Positions 8,986-17,690 of a stretch of DNA of 64,000 nucleotides are shown one piece after another. The DNA lies in the NCBI GenBank assembly GCA_039024895.1, contig JBCCPJ010000003.1, positions 124,001-188,000 on the forward strand, written 5' to 3'. Source of the stretch: JAJDOD01 sp039024895. GTDB taxonomy: Bacteria > Pseudomonadota > Alphaproteobacteria > Rhodobacterales > Rhodobacteraceae. The translations under genes and the position numbers were made by a program. The notes beneath the pieces were generated by a model that was not told where the DNA came from, did not search any database, and saw nothing but the letters and a program-made list of their open reading frames with translations. Positions within the stretch are counted from its first letter, which is position 1, and every line of letters begins with the position of its first letter.

Positions 8986-9766
8986 TCTCAGCGGGCGAAC
9001 CGTGTTTATCACCGGGGCGGGCGGCGTGCTTGGCACGACTTATGTGCGCCGCATGCTGGCCGCCGGTGCAAAGCTGGTGGCGACGGATTTGCCGGGGGGA
9101 CGGGCCGATGCGCTGCGAGACGAACACGGGTCCAACCCGAACTTCGGCTTCTATGAGCTCGATGTCTCCGACGAGGCGGCAGTGACCGGTATCTTCCAGA
9201 AAGTGATGGACAACGGCTGGCAGCCCAACGTGGTGCTCAACAATGCAGCCATCACCGGTGAAATGCTCATGGGCAAGGGTAAGAGTTTTCTCGATTTCGC
9301 CGACACCACCGTCGAGGATTTTGAAAAGACGCTGCGCACCAACCTGACAGGTGCCTTCATGGTCGCGCGTCAGATGGATCGGGACATCATCGGCAAATAC
9401 CCGGCAACGCTGATTAATGTGGCGTCTATGTACGCGATGAACGGGGCGCATCACCGGATTTATGACGGCATGCCGTTCAAGAACTTCTCGGCCTACGGCG
9501 TCACCAAGGCGGGTATCCACGGGCTGACCGTGTGGCTCGCCGGCTACTGGGCCAACCGGCAAGCGACGGTAAACACGATTGCACCGGGCGCCGTTTTCAA
9601 TGGCCATTCCGAGGAGTTCCAACGCCGCGTGTCAGACCTGATCATGGCGGATCGCATGGGGCAACCGGATGAGATCGCCGACGTCATGCTCTTTTTGGCG
9701 TCGCCCGCTGCGGGGTACATGACTGGTCAGCTGGTCAACGTCGATGGCGGGTTCTCCGCCTGGTAG
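8978..9766 (+). CDS. SDR-family oxidoreductase of the nonulosonate cassette
   Basis: 262-residue short-chain dehydrogenase/reductase. The cofactor motif is TGAGGVLGTTYVRRM at about residues 12-26, NNAA is at about 87-90, and the catalytic Ser, Tyr and Lys appear as NVASM at about 146 and YGVTKAG at about 173. The C-terminus VNVDGGFSAW is typical of classical SDRs. Its start overlaps the CMP-synthetase stop by 8 bases, so it is the last gene of the operon. It resembles PtmA-type reductases found beside PtmB (CMP-legionaminate synthetase); the substrate here is not known. Confidence 0.88.
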   Translation: MADLSGRTVFITGAGGVLGTTYVRRMLAAGAKLVATDLPGGRADALRDEHGSNPNFGFYELDVSDEAAVTGIFQKVMDNGWQPNVVLNNAAITGEMLMGKGKSFLDFADTTVEDFEKTLRTNLTGAFMVARQMDRDIIGKYPATLINVASMYAMNGAHHRIYDGMPFKNFSAYGVTKAGIHGLTVWLAGYWANRQATVNTIAPGAVFNGHSEEFQRRVSDLIMADRMGQPDEIADVMLFLASPAAGYMTGQLVNVDGGFSAW

Positions 9767-9809
9767 CGCCGTTGGCCACTACTCAATAGGTCAGAAACAC
9801 TCTTCAGCG

Positions 9810-10454
9810 CTACGCCCGTCCGCGCGGGTCCACCAAAAGTGCGGCGATCCATCCGGCGATAAAACCGCCCAAATGGGTTTCCCAGGCCAACACACCGCCC
9901 ATGGCGTAGTAAAGTGCCACATTCAGCGCGACCAGCAGCAAGGCGGCCCGCGCCACGGGCCAAAGCCCGGCGCGCAAAATGAACCGATCCACGTATTCCC
10001 AGGCCAAAACCGCGCCCGCCAGCCCGAAAAGCGCGCCTGAGGCGCCGACCATGGGTCTGAAATTCGCGGCCAGCAAGGCGTACCCGGCCGCGCCCCCAAG
10101 GATAGAAAGCCCGTAAATCGTCAGGAACTTTGCGCCGCCAACGCGTGCCACGACCGGGCCGCCAAGGGTCCAGAGCGTCACCATGTTCAGCAACAAATGC
10201 CACAACCCGGCGTGCAGGAAGGCGTAAGTGGCGAACATGAGCGTCGGTTGGTAGGGGTAGTTGGGTTGCCAATCGGCCAGAAGACCAGGCCAGAAACCAC
10301 CGAACTCATAAACCACAAGCCGAAAGCGCGGGATGCCGAACGCCCCGGCGTCCCCCATCTGCAAAAGCACTTCCACCGCGCAGCACAGCATGATCAGAAC
10401 GAGCACCGGCATCGCCATGGGGGGTAGGGCGGAAAACCTGTTGGGGGCTGTCAT
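9810..10454 (-). CDS. Rhomboid-family intramembrane serine protease
   Basis: 214-residue polytopic membrane protein with about six hydrophobic segments. The catalytic serine is in GASGALFGLAG and the catalytic histidine in ETHLGGFIAGW; a HxxxN-type pattern (HLLLNMVTLW) sits in an earlier helix. These are the core rhomboid signatures. The ATG at 10454 (MTAPNRFSALPP) is preferred over the open frame back to 10604, which would overlap the upstream gene. It lies 22 bases downstream of the PrsT-like lipoprotein gene on the same strand, so it is probably in the EPS operon. It may cleave a membrane protein of that system; whether it resembles rhombosortase is not clear to me. Confidence 0.85.
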   Translation of the reverse strand: MTAPNRFSALPPMAMPVLVLIMLCCAVEVLLQMGDAGAFGIPRFRLVVYEFGGFWPGLLADWQPNYPYQPTLMFATYAFLHAGLWHLLLNMVTLWTLGGPVVARVGGAKFLTIYGLSILGGAAGYALLAANFRPMVGASGALFGLAGAVLAWEYVDRFILRAGLWPVARAALLLVALNVALYYAMGGVLAWETHLGGFIAGWIAALLVDPRGRA

Positions 10455-10476
10455 CTCTGCCGGGCGGAGTGGGGCC

Positions 10477-12906
10477 TCACTCCGAGGCCTGTGACAAGCG
10501 TTCGACCTCGGCGCGCGCTTCGGCAATTTGTGCGCGGGTGTCCCCTTCCAGTGCAAGCGCCAGAACCGCCTCGAATTGCTCCAGCGCAGCGGCTTCCCGG
10601 CCAAGGGCCAGATAGGTCTTCGCGAGATGGAACTGGACGATTGGATCGGTGTTCAGCGCAGCGGCGGCCGGTTCAAGGTAGCGCACGGCTTCCAGATGCT
10701 GTCCCTGGTTGTAGAGAAGCCAGCCATAGGTGTCCTGGAACGGCGGGAATTCGGTGTCGCGCAAGCGTTTACCCACGGCGATAGCCCGATCAATCGAGGC
10801 TTCGTCGCTGCGGTAGCTCAACAGCAAGCTGGCCAGGTTGTTGGCAACAATCTGGTTGTCGGAGTTTTGCTCATAGAGCGTCTCGTAAATGCCGATTGCG
10901 CCTTCGAAGTCGTTGGATTGCTCCAGAAAGGAGGCCTGCGCCCAAAGGAGGTCACCGTTCTGGGGAGACGCTTCCAGCGCCCGGTTGAGCAGGGCGGCAG
11001 CGGCGTCACTTTTGTCTTGTGCATTCAAAACCCGCAAGAGCTGCATGACGGCGACGGTTTCCGTCACGTCCCTATCGACGACTTGCTGGAACGTTGCTTC
11101 CGCTTCCGCAATATTGCCGAGCGCCAGGTGGGTATTGCCGAGTACAAGCGCCCGGCCGCCATCTTCGGGGGCCTCCGCAAGTAGGTCATTTGCCAAGGCC
11201 AACGCATCCGTGCCGCGCCCGTCCTGCAGCCGTGCCTGGATCAGCGCGACCGTGGCGGCGGTACGATCCGAGCTATTCTGCATGAGCGTTTCCAGGAACT
11301 CCACGCCCTGTTCGCGGCCATCGCGCCGGGACACGATCTGAAGTTGCAACTCATCGGCGGCCAAAGCGACTGCCGGCGTCTCGTTCTGACGCAGGGTGCG
11401 CACGACCTGTTCGGCACGGCTCCAATCGCCCTGGGCGACGTAGACTTCACCCAGCGTATTCAAAAGATCGGGCTGCCCCGGCGCGCGGCGCAAGGCGTTG
11501 ATCAATACCTGCTCGGCCGAGCTGTAGCGTTCGGCGGCGATTTGGATGCGCGCAAAGCGAAGGCTCTCTGCCGGGGCATTGCGCGACGCTTCGACCGCCA
11601 GCGCCAGCAGGTCCTGGGATAACTGCGCAGAGCCGTTGCGCTCATGGGCGCGGGCCATGATTGTCATGGCCTCCGCATCGTTCGGCGCCTGGTCGAGGGC
11701 GAGGCGCAATGTCTCGATCGCCTGTTCCATCTGATCGGCATCGATCATCCAGGTCGCCTGCATTTTCAGGGCTTCAACATGGCTCCGATCGTGCTCGATT
11801 ACTTCTTCGACCAGCTTGCGCGCGCCAACCTCATTGCCGTCGGCCACGAGCATCTTGGCAAGCGTGATCTTGAAATCATCCACCTGGGCGCTGGGTTCTT
11901 GCCCCTCTGTGACGGATTCCATCGCCGCGATGGCCGTATCGACTTCGCCACGGTCAAAGATGAGCCCGGCTTTCAGGGCCGTGAGGAGAGGCGCGTTTTC
12001 GTAGGTGGCGATGGCGCTATCTATTTCGGCAAGAGCCGCCTCATCGCCGCGCAACTGGCGGATCAACGCAATCAGGCTGACATGGGTGCTGACCTTGTCT
12101 TCGGCGACGGCAATCTCGCTCCGCAGAAACTCCTCCGCTTGGGCGCCGCGACCATCGGCGATCAGCAGGCTAATCAGATTTCCCTTGGTTTCATCATCGT
12201 CGGGGAACTTCTCCAGCGTCCGACGGAAGTGCCGTTCCAGACCCTCTGCGTCGCGATTGGCGATCAGAAGTTCGGCCATGACTTGGTAAAACAACGGGTT
12301 GTCGGTGTCGGTTTCGAGTATCCCCTCCGTCACGACAATCGCATCCGCCGGACGATCATCGGCCATGTACCCTTCAATCAGGATACGGACCAGGATTTGG
12401 TCGTTCGGGTTCGTTTCGGCCAGAACTTCCGCCTTGCGCGTCAATTCGCGGATGCTTGGCATGTCTTCGGCGAGAATGGCATCGCGGAAATCGAGCGCGA
12501 GGCTCACAATCTCAGCCCCATCAACGGTGGCATCAACTTCCAGGAGCGCGGCACCATGGCGCTCCGCCTCGCTCCAGTTCTGGGCAACGATGGCGATCTC
12601 AGAAAGGGCGAGGCGAGCTTCGACGTCTTCCGGAAACTCTTCAGCGAACCGGAGGTAGTTTGAGTAAGCTTCGGGGATATTGCCGTTTTCACGGGCGGCG
12701 CGGGCATATGTCAGACGCGCCTCGGTATGGGAATCGTCCAACGCCAAGGTGTTGCGGAACTCGATCAAAGCCCGCCGGACATCGCCGGATTCCAGCAGTT
12801 CAAGACCGCTTTGAAAGTGCTTCTCCGCCCGTTCTTCAGAACTATCACAGGCCGCCAGCAGAAAAAGACCGGTCGCCAAAACCACACCGCGCGTTACAAT
12901 CGCCAT
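10477..12906 (-). CDS. PrsT-like TPR lipoprotein of an XrtA/PEP-CTERM-type EPS locus
   Basis: 809-residue lipoprotein made almost wholly of tetratricopeptide-like repeats. The signal peptide ends in the lipobox LLAAC with the lipidated Cys at residue 20, followed by a run of TPR units (for example the recurring A-x-x-x-Y/F-x-x-x-L pattern) to the C-terminus. Size and layout match the PEP-CTERM system TPR lipoprotein PrsT. Two adjacent ATG codons (12909 and 12906) follow an AGGAG; the second has the better spacing. It lies between an initiating sugar transferase and a rhomboid protease and is opposite to three other genes of the same EPS class. The likely role is assembly or export of polysaccharide at the outer membrane or periplasm. 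Confidence 0.82.
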   Translation of the reverse strand: MAIVTRGVVLATGLFLLAACDSSEERAEKHFQSGLELLESGDVRRALIEFRNTLALDDSHTEARLTYARAARENGNIPEAYSNYLRFAEEFPEDVEARLALSEIAIVAQNWSEAERHGAALLEVDATVDGAEIVSLALDFRDAILAEDMPSIRELTRKAEVLAETNPNDQILVRILIEGYMADDRPADAIVVTEGILETDTDNPLFYQVMAELLIANRDAEGLERHFRRTLEKFPDDDETKGNLISLLIADGRGAQAEEFLRSEIAVAEDKVSTHVSLIALIRQLRGDEAALAEIDSAIATYENAPLLTALKAGLIFDRGEVDTAIAAMESVTEGQEPSAQVDDFKITLAKMLVADGNEVGARKLVEEVIEHDRSHVEALKMQATWMIDADQMEQAIETLRLALDQAPNDAEAMTIMARAHERNGSAQLSQDLLALAVEASRNAPAESLRFARIQIAAERYSSAEQVLINALRRAPGQPDLLNTLGEVYVAQGDWSRAEQVVRTLRQNETPAVALAADELQLQIVSRRDGREQGVEFLETLMQNSSDRTAATVALIQARLQDGRGTDALALANDLLAEAPEDGGRALVLGNTHLALGNIAEAEATFQQVVDRDVTETVAVMQLLRVLNAQDKSDAAAALLNRALEASPQNGDLLWAQASFLEQSNDFEGAIGIYETLYEQNSDNQIVANNLASLLLSYRSDEASIDRAIAVGKRLRDTEFPPFQDTYGWLLYNQGQHLEAVRYLEPAAAALNTDPIVQFHLAKTYLALGREAAALEQFEAVLALALEGDTRAQIAEARAEVERLSQASE

Positions 12907-12996
12907 CATATCACTCCTAATGCGAAACGGCACGGGAGCGGTTTATCAACTCCCGTGCTGCTCAGCTAGAATTTCGCGAAAATGTGAGCTTAGTGT

Positions 12997-13671
12997 TTAC
13001 ACGCCGGTGCAGCGAAACACCACTCCGACCGTCTTCGCCAGGATCGATACATCCGTGGCGAACGTCAGTTGGCTCTCGTAGCTGTCGTCATAGGTCGCAC
13101 GCTCCGCAAAGGAAGACGTATGACGCTCGGACACCTGCCAGCTTCCGGTCAGTCCTGGACGCAGCCGGTAATAGGCGTGACCCGGGTACAGCGCTTGCTG
13201 AGACGGCATCATTGGACGCGGCCAAACCAGCGACATATCACCTGTCAGCACATTCAAAAGCTGCGGCAATTCATCGACAGAGGTACGCCGCAGGATACGG
13301 CCGATCTTGGTAATCCGTGGATCATGGGAAAGTTTCTGCTTCTCGTCCCATTCAGCGGAAGCTTGTGGGTTTTCTGCGAGGTATTCCTGCAGATACGCCT
13401 CAGCGTCCGGCACCATGGTGCGAAACTTCCACATATAGAAGCGCTTGCCGTTCTGCCCGACACGTTCCTGCCGGAAGAAGGGCGAATGCCCGTCAAGCGC
13501 GACGAGCGCGCCGATAATCAAGAAAAACGGGATGAGGAACGGAAGCGTTGCAAAAACCAACACGAAGTCCAAAGCGCGCTTCAAACCTGAAGCGTACAGA
13601 CCTTTCCCAAATTCACCCTGAGATACCGCTTGAGCATCAGCGGCAATCAACTTTGAAGAATGCACCGTCAC
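12997..13671 (-). CDS. Undecaprenyl-phosphate sugar-1-phosphate transferase (ExoY/WcaJ family)
   Basis: 224-residue bacterial sugar transferase that starts exopolysaccharide repeat units by loading a sugar phosphate onto the lipid carrier. An N-terminal hydrophobic hairpin is at about residues 33-58. The catalytic core includes RVGQNGKRFYMWKFRTMVPDA, RILRRTSVDELPQLLNVL and the conserved WPRPMMPSQ, then RLRPGLTGSWQV. The start is probably GTG, either 13671 or 13665; a TAGG site precedes both. It reads toward the PrsT-like gene and is divergent from the ATPase/Wzz/kinase operon across 479 bases. The sugar used is not deducible. Confidence 0.9.
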   Translation of the reverse strand: MTVHSSKLIAADAQAVSQGEFGKGLYASGLKRALDFVLVFATLPFLIPFFLIIGALVALDGHSPFFRQERVGQNGKRFYMWKFRTMVPDAEAYLQEYLAENPQASAEWDEKQKLSHDPRITKIGRILRRTSVDELPQLLNVLTGDMSLVWPRPMMPSQQALYPGHAYYRLRPGLTGSWQVSERHTSSFAERATYDDSYESQLTFATDVSILAKTVGVVFRCTGV

Positions 13672-14150
13672 TACCTAATTACCGACCCTCGCCGGCCCCC
13701 TAACTCACACGTACTTAATCACGTCAAATGATCGACTCTCACCCGATCTTTTGCATATTTGGTTTACCATTCCGCACCGCAGAAATCAAAGACAATCCTT
13801 GTGCAAAAGGGGGTGTTGCCGCAATTTCATCGTTAATGTGTTGCGTTAAGGTTAACACGAATCCCAATAGCGACAGGGATTCCCAATGTTTACTGCCTTA
13901 TTGTGGCCATCTTTTGGGCAGAAGAAAGTTTCGTGACAAGTTCAACATTCTGAAGCAAATCGCGAGACTGTTTTACAAGACGAAACCATCGGATAGTACG
14001 ATGACGTCCATTGACGATTCGTTTTCGTGAAATCGTGACAATACATTGCAGAATTGCCTCAGACAGGACATGATGCTGCATCGCTGCATTCGGGCTTGGA
14101 CACTGTCGACGGTCAAGCCTATATGAAACTCGTACCAATTCAGTGAGACC
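13672..14150. other. 479-base divergent intergenic region of the EPS locus
   Basis: AT-richer than its surroundings and lacking any convincing gene; short frames on both strands lack ribosome sites and family resemblance. It must hold the promoters for the leftward sugar transferase operon and the rightward ATPase operon. It contains the inverted repeat at 13859-13882 and several GTTAA-containing stretches near 13832-13857. Confidence 0.7.
13859..13882. promoter_or_regulatory. Inverted repeat in the EPS divergent promoter region
   Basis: Arms GAATCCC and GGGATTC (perfect, 7 bases) are separated by 10 bases, a spacing of one helical turn between arm edges. It lies in the middle of the divergent control region, so it may bind a regulator of both EPS transcripts. 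No regulator is adjacent to assign to it. Confidence 0.35.
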
Positions 14151-15005
14151 ATGACGAGTAGCCACCTTTATATCGAGTTCTTCGGGTTCACCGAGCGGCC
14201 CTTCACGCTGCTGCCCGATCCGGACTTCCTCTTTTGGTCCCGCGCACACCGCAGGGCCTATTCCGTTTTGGAATACGGGGTCATGACCCGCTCGCCAATT
14301 ACAGTTGTCACCGGGGAAGTGGGTGTCGGTAAGACAACCCTGGTCCAGAAGCTCCTTCAAACCCTCGATGACGACATCACCATCGGGATGGTTTCCAACG
14401 CACAGGGTGGGCGCGGTGAACTGCTTCACTGGGCGTTGAACTCGCTTGGGATCGAAACCGACCTCAGCGCCGCTTACGTCACGCTTTTCCAGCAGCTTCA
14501 GGACTTCGTTATCGAAGAATACGCCAGCGGACGGCGGGTGATCATTCTGATCGACGAAGCGCAGAACCTTTCCGTCGAAGGGTTGGAAGAGCTTCGCATG
14601 CTCACCAACATCAATTCGAACAAGGACGAGCTTCTACAATTGATCCTCATCGGCCAGCCTGAGCTTCGGCAGATGATTATGCGTCCCGAGTTGCGCCAGT
14701 TCGCGCAGCGTGTGACGGCGACCTATCACATCGGGCCGCTCGACAGGGCCGCGCTGGCTGGCTACATACAACACCGCTTGGAACATGTGGGCGGCAACGG
14801 CTCCGAATTCACATCCGAAGCGATTGACCTTGTGCATCACCACACCCACGGCATCCCACGCATGGTCAACAAACTATGTGACGTCGCCATGGTCTATGCC
14901 GCAACGGAAGAGCGGCGCGTCGTGGATGCGGCCATTGTGGAAGAGGTTTTGGATGACGGGATCTTCCTGCCGACCGTCCAGTCACTTGGGGAAGCTGCAG
15001 AATGA
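14151..15005 (+). CDS. ExeA-like AAA ATPase of the EPS locus (XrtA-associated type)
   Basis: 284-residue cytoplasmic ATPase of the ExeA/GspA type. It begins YIEFFGFTERPFTLLPDP, typical of this family. Walker A is GEVGVGKTT at residues 55-63, Walker B is VIILIDEAQNLS at about 129-140, and a sensor region follows (LILIGQPELRQMI). No peptidoglycan-binding domain is attached, as in the XrtA-associated ATPases of PEP-CTERM EPS loci. Its stop overlaps the chain-length gene start by 4 bases (ATGA). It probably powers or regulates polysaccharide assembly together with that gene. Confidence 0.87.
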   Translation: MTSSHLYIEFFGFTERPFTLLPDPDFLFWSRAHRRAYSVLEYGVMTRSPITVVTGEVGVGKTTLVQKLLQTLDDDITIGMVSNAQGGRGELLHWALNSLGIETDLSAAYVTLFQQLQDFVIEEYASGRRVIILIDEAQNLSVEGLEELRMLTNINSNKDELLQLILIGQPELRQMIMRPELRQFAQRVTATYHIGPLDRAALAGYIQHRLEHVGGNGSEFTSEAIDLVHHHTHGIPRMVNKLCDVAMVYAATEERRVVDAAIVEEVLDDGIFLPTVQSLGEAAE

Positions 15006-16528
15006 CCAACGATATTCAGTTCTATTGGACCCTCATCAAAAAGCGCATGCCCGTGATGATGGTGATCTTCGTGCTCTGCGCCGGTATCGGCGTCGGGTTG
15101 GCCATGACGATGCCGCCGCGCTATCAGGCGAACGCGGCGATGTTGGTCGAAGGTGCCCAGCTGCCGGACACACTCATTGAATCGACCGTTCAATCCGAAG
15201 CAGCGCTCGCCTTGCAGGGCATTCAATTGCGCCTGCTCACCCGCGCCAACCTGATCGATATCGCCACGAAGTATCGGCTCTTTCGCGCGGAGGGGCTGTC
15301 TCCCGATGAAATCGTCGAAACGATGCGGGGCAATACCACCATCAAGATTACCAGCGGTCGCGATAAAGCGACGATCATGAACATCACATACGAAGCCGGT
15401 AATCCGCAGGCCGCTGCCAATGTGGTCAATGAGTTTGTGACACTGGTCCTTGAAGCGGATGCCGACCGCCGCACAACCTCGAGCGGCCAGACCCTTGCTT
15501 TCTTCGAGTTGCAGGTGGAACGTTTGGCGCAGATATTGGCCGAACGTCGCGCGGATATTGTGGCGTTCAAGGAAGAAAATAACGATGCACTGCCCGATGG
15601 GTTGAACTTCCGTCTCTCCCGTCAGTCGCAGCTTCAGGAACGGCTTAACTTCGCCGCGCGCGACCGCACTTCCCTGATTGAACAGCGCAACAGGCTGGTG
15701 GCGGTTGGCGACGCAAATGGCGTGGGGAACGGTCGGATGACACCCCTTGAAGCGGAAATCGCGCGTCTTGAAACTGAACTGCGGAGCAAGCTGGGCATTT
15801 TCGAAGCGGATAGCCCGACGATCAAGTTTTTGCAGGCCCAGCTCGAACGCTTGAAATCCACCGATCCAATCACCGCGTCCGGCACGACGGTGGAAACCGA
15901 AGATGACAACGGGGCGGGGACGCTTTTCGAGCTGCAAATCGCAGAGATTGATAGCCAGATCGACGCGCTGGACGAAGAAACCAAGCGGATCAACGAGGAA
16001 CTTGAGACACTCAACGACGCTATCGAACGCACCCCCCGTGTCGCCATCAAGCTCGACGGTATGGAGCGCGAATACGAGGCGACACAAAGCGAGTATCAGG
16101 AAGCGGTCCGCGACCGCTCGACGGCACGCCAGGGTGTAGACGTGGAAAGTGCCGCGAAGGGGGAACGCGTGGTGCTGATCGAAAACGCCGATGTTCCAAG
16201 CGAGCCGAGTTCGCCTAATCGCGTCCTCATCGCAGGTGGTGGCCTGTTCATGGGCAGCGCGATTGCGGGTGTCTTCTTCGTGCTCACAGAGCTTTTGAAC
16301 AGCGCGATCCGCCGACCGATAGATTTGACCAAGGGGCTCGGCGTTCAGCCGCTCGCCGTGATCCCGTATATGGAAGAGGCATCTGTACGTCGGCGACGCC
16401 GCATTCTCAAGATCGCGTTTTTGATCTTTGTGATCGTCTCTATCCCCTTCGGCCTGTGGTCAATCCACACGCATTATCTGCCGCTCGACCTCGTGCTGGA
16501 GATGGTGCTTGAGAAGGCCGGACTGTAA
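15002..16528 (+). CDS. Wzz/GNVR polysaccharide chain-length determinant
   Basis: 508-residue inner-membrane protein controlling polysaccharide polymerisation or export. The N-terminal membrane segment is at about residues 15-37 (MMVIFVLCAGIGVGLAM), followed by a Wzz domain and a long periplasmic coiled-coil stretch (about 150-370, rich in E, R, L and Q). A second membrane helix is near 408-430 and a third near 470-490. It has no kinase domain of its own; that activity is encoded by the next gene. The layout matches the XrtA-system chain-length determinant family. Confidence 0.88.
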   Translation: MTNDIQFYWTLIKKRMPVMMVIFVLCAGIGVGLAMTMPPRYQANAAMLVEGAQLPDTLIESTVQSEAALALQGIQLRLLTRANLIDIATKYRLFRAEGLSPDEIVETMRGNTTIKITSGRDKATIMNITYEAGNPQAAANVVNEFVTLVLEADADRRTTSSGQTLAFFELQVERLAQILAERRADIVAFKEENNDALPDGLNFRLSRQSQLQERLNFAARDRTSLIEQRNRLVAVGDANGVGNGRMTPLEAEIARLETELRSKLGIFEADSPTIKFLQAQLERLKSTDPITASGTTVETEDDNGAGTLFELQIAEIDSQIDALDEETKRINEELETLNDAIERTPRVAIKLDGMEREYEATQSEYQEAVRDRSTARQGVDVESAAKGERVVLIENADVPSEPSSPNRVLIAGGGLFMGSAIAGVFFVLTELLNSAIRRPIDLTKGLGVQPLAVIPYMEEASVRRRRRILKIAFLIFVIVSIPFGLWSIHTHYLPLDLVLEMVLEKAGL

Positions 16529-16548
16529 TGAGGAATTTGGTTTAACCT

Positions 16549-17379
16549 ATGGAAAAGTTGCAAGCAGCACTCGCCCGCGCCCGTGAGAAGCGGGAAAATG
16601 AAGGCCGTCCGGTCCGCCGCAATGACCCGTCCGGTCGTTTGGGCCTCCGTCGCCACGCGAAAGAAGTCGACGTCACCAGCCGGTGGGACGCTCTGAACGA
16701 GTTCGAGCCTTCAACCAAGCGGATGCAGAAGTCCCGCATCTACGCAAACAAGGCGAGCGGCGAGGCGCAACACTATGACATCCTGCGGACAAAGCTTTTG
16801 CTTGAGATGCGGCGCAACAGTTGGACGCGGATTGCCATCACCTCGGCGACGCCGGGGTGCGGCAAGACAACGACTGCCTGCAACTTGATCGCCGGGCTGG
16901 GGCGGCAGCCGGAACTGCGCGGCATGCTGTTTGATTTGGACTTCCGACGGCCAGCCGTCTCGACGCTGTTTGGCGTGGAATCGCCCAATAGCCTCGCGGA
17001 TGTCCTCGAGGATCGCGTGAACTTTTCCGATCACGCGCTCCGCTGGCACGAAAACACCTGCATCTCGCTATCGAACAAGGTTGTGAAAGACCCCGCCAGC
17101 CTGATCCTGCGCTCCCGCACGATGGAGCTCTTCGATGAAATCCAGGATCACTATCGCCCGCATATCATGATCTTTGACACGCCGCCCGTCATGGTCAGCG
17201 ACGAGACGCGCGGTTTCATGAAAAGCATCGACGCGGTGCTGATCATTGCCGCCGCCGAAACGACCTCCGTTGCGCAGCTCGACGAAGTCGAGCGCGAAGT
17301 GGCGCAGTACACCAATGTTGCGGGCATCGTGCTGAACAAGTGCCGTTTCGTGGAAGAAGACTACGGGTACAGCTACTAA
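16549..17379 (+). CDS. Tyrosine autokinase (BY-kinase) of the EPS locus
   Basis: 276-residue CpsD/CapB-type P-loop kinase that pairs with the upstream Wzz-type protein. Walker A is TSATPGCGKTTT (about residues 99-109), Walker A' is MLFDLDFRRP at about 125, and Walker B is IMIFDTPPV at about 206. The tyrosine tail is very short: the protein ends DYGYSY, with three Tyr in the last five residues. It starts 20 bases after the chain-length gene with no obvious strong ribosome site. Phosphorylation of the tail would regulate polymer length and output. Confidence 0.88.
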   Translation: MEKLQAALARAREKRENEGRPVRRNDPSGRLGLRRHAKEVDVTSRWDALNEFEPSTKRMQKSRIYANKASGEAQHYDILRTKLLLEMRRNSWTRIAITSATPGCGKTTTACNLIAGLGRQPELRGMLFDLDFRRPAVSTLFGVESPNSLADVLEDRVNFSDHALRWHENTCISLSNKVVKDPASLILRSRTMELFDEIQDHYRPHIMIFDTPPVMVSDETRGFMKSIDAVLIIAAAETTSVAQLDEVEREVAQYTNVAGIVLNKCRFVEEDYGYSY

Positions 17380-17690
17380 CGCGCCCCACGTTTAACCTCC
17401 ACTGCCCCACCCATCGCACGCTTGCGTTACCCGATCGAAACGGGTGCGTGAGACTGTCCGGCCCGTTCGAACCCTGTCGCGTCCCGCGCGACTTGTACCT
17501 TCACTCGGGGGTGGAAACACCTTTTGAGATCAACTTGATCGCTCGGGATTGCCGAAACAGTCCCGGCACCGAAAATGAAGGGCGCAGCGGCGCCGCTGAC
17601 TTACCTGACTAAGCACTACTACCAGTCGCAACCGGCCTTTAAACTTAAACAGCGGCTCAAGTCTACGAACGTGTTTTTTGACCTGCTTGT
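17380..17690. other. 311-base convergent intergenic region
   Basis: Lies between the ends of the kinase gene and the leftward ugd gene. A stem of ACCCG/CGGGT at about 17430-17452, flanked by CACGC/GCGTG, may end transcription from either side but has no T-run. Otherwise I see nothing; the small frame at 17340-17612 overlaps the kinase end and is not credible. Confidence 0.5.

Noticed and set aside
9763..9813. 7-base inverted repeat containing both stop codons at the SDR/rhomboid junction
   Set aside because: Large 37-base spacer, no T-run, likely chance.
11644..12663. 339-codon frame antisense to the PrsT-like gene
   Set aside because: Composition reflects the reverse complement of TPR codons; no domain.
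13728..14030. 100-codon frame in the EPS divergent intergenic region
   Set aside because: Poor codon use, no ribosome site, overlaps the inverted repeat.
14894..16087. 397-codon frame antisense to the chain-length gene
   Set aside because: No recognisable family or start; a reverse-strand shadow.
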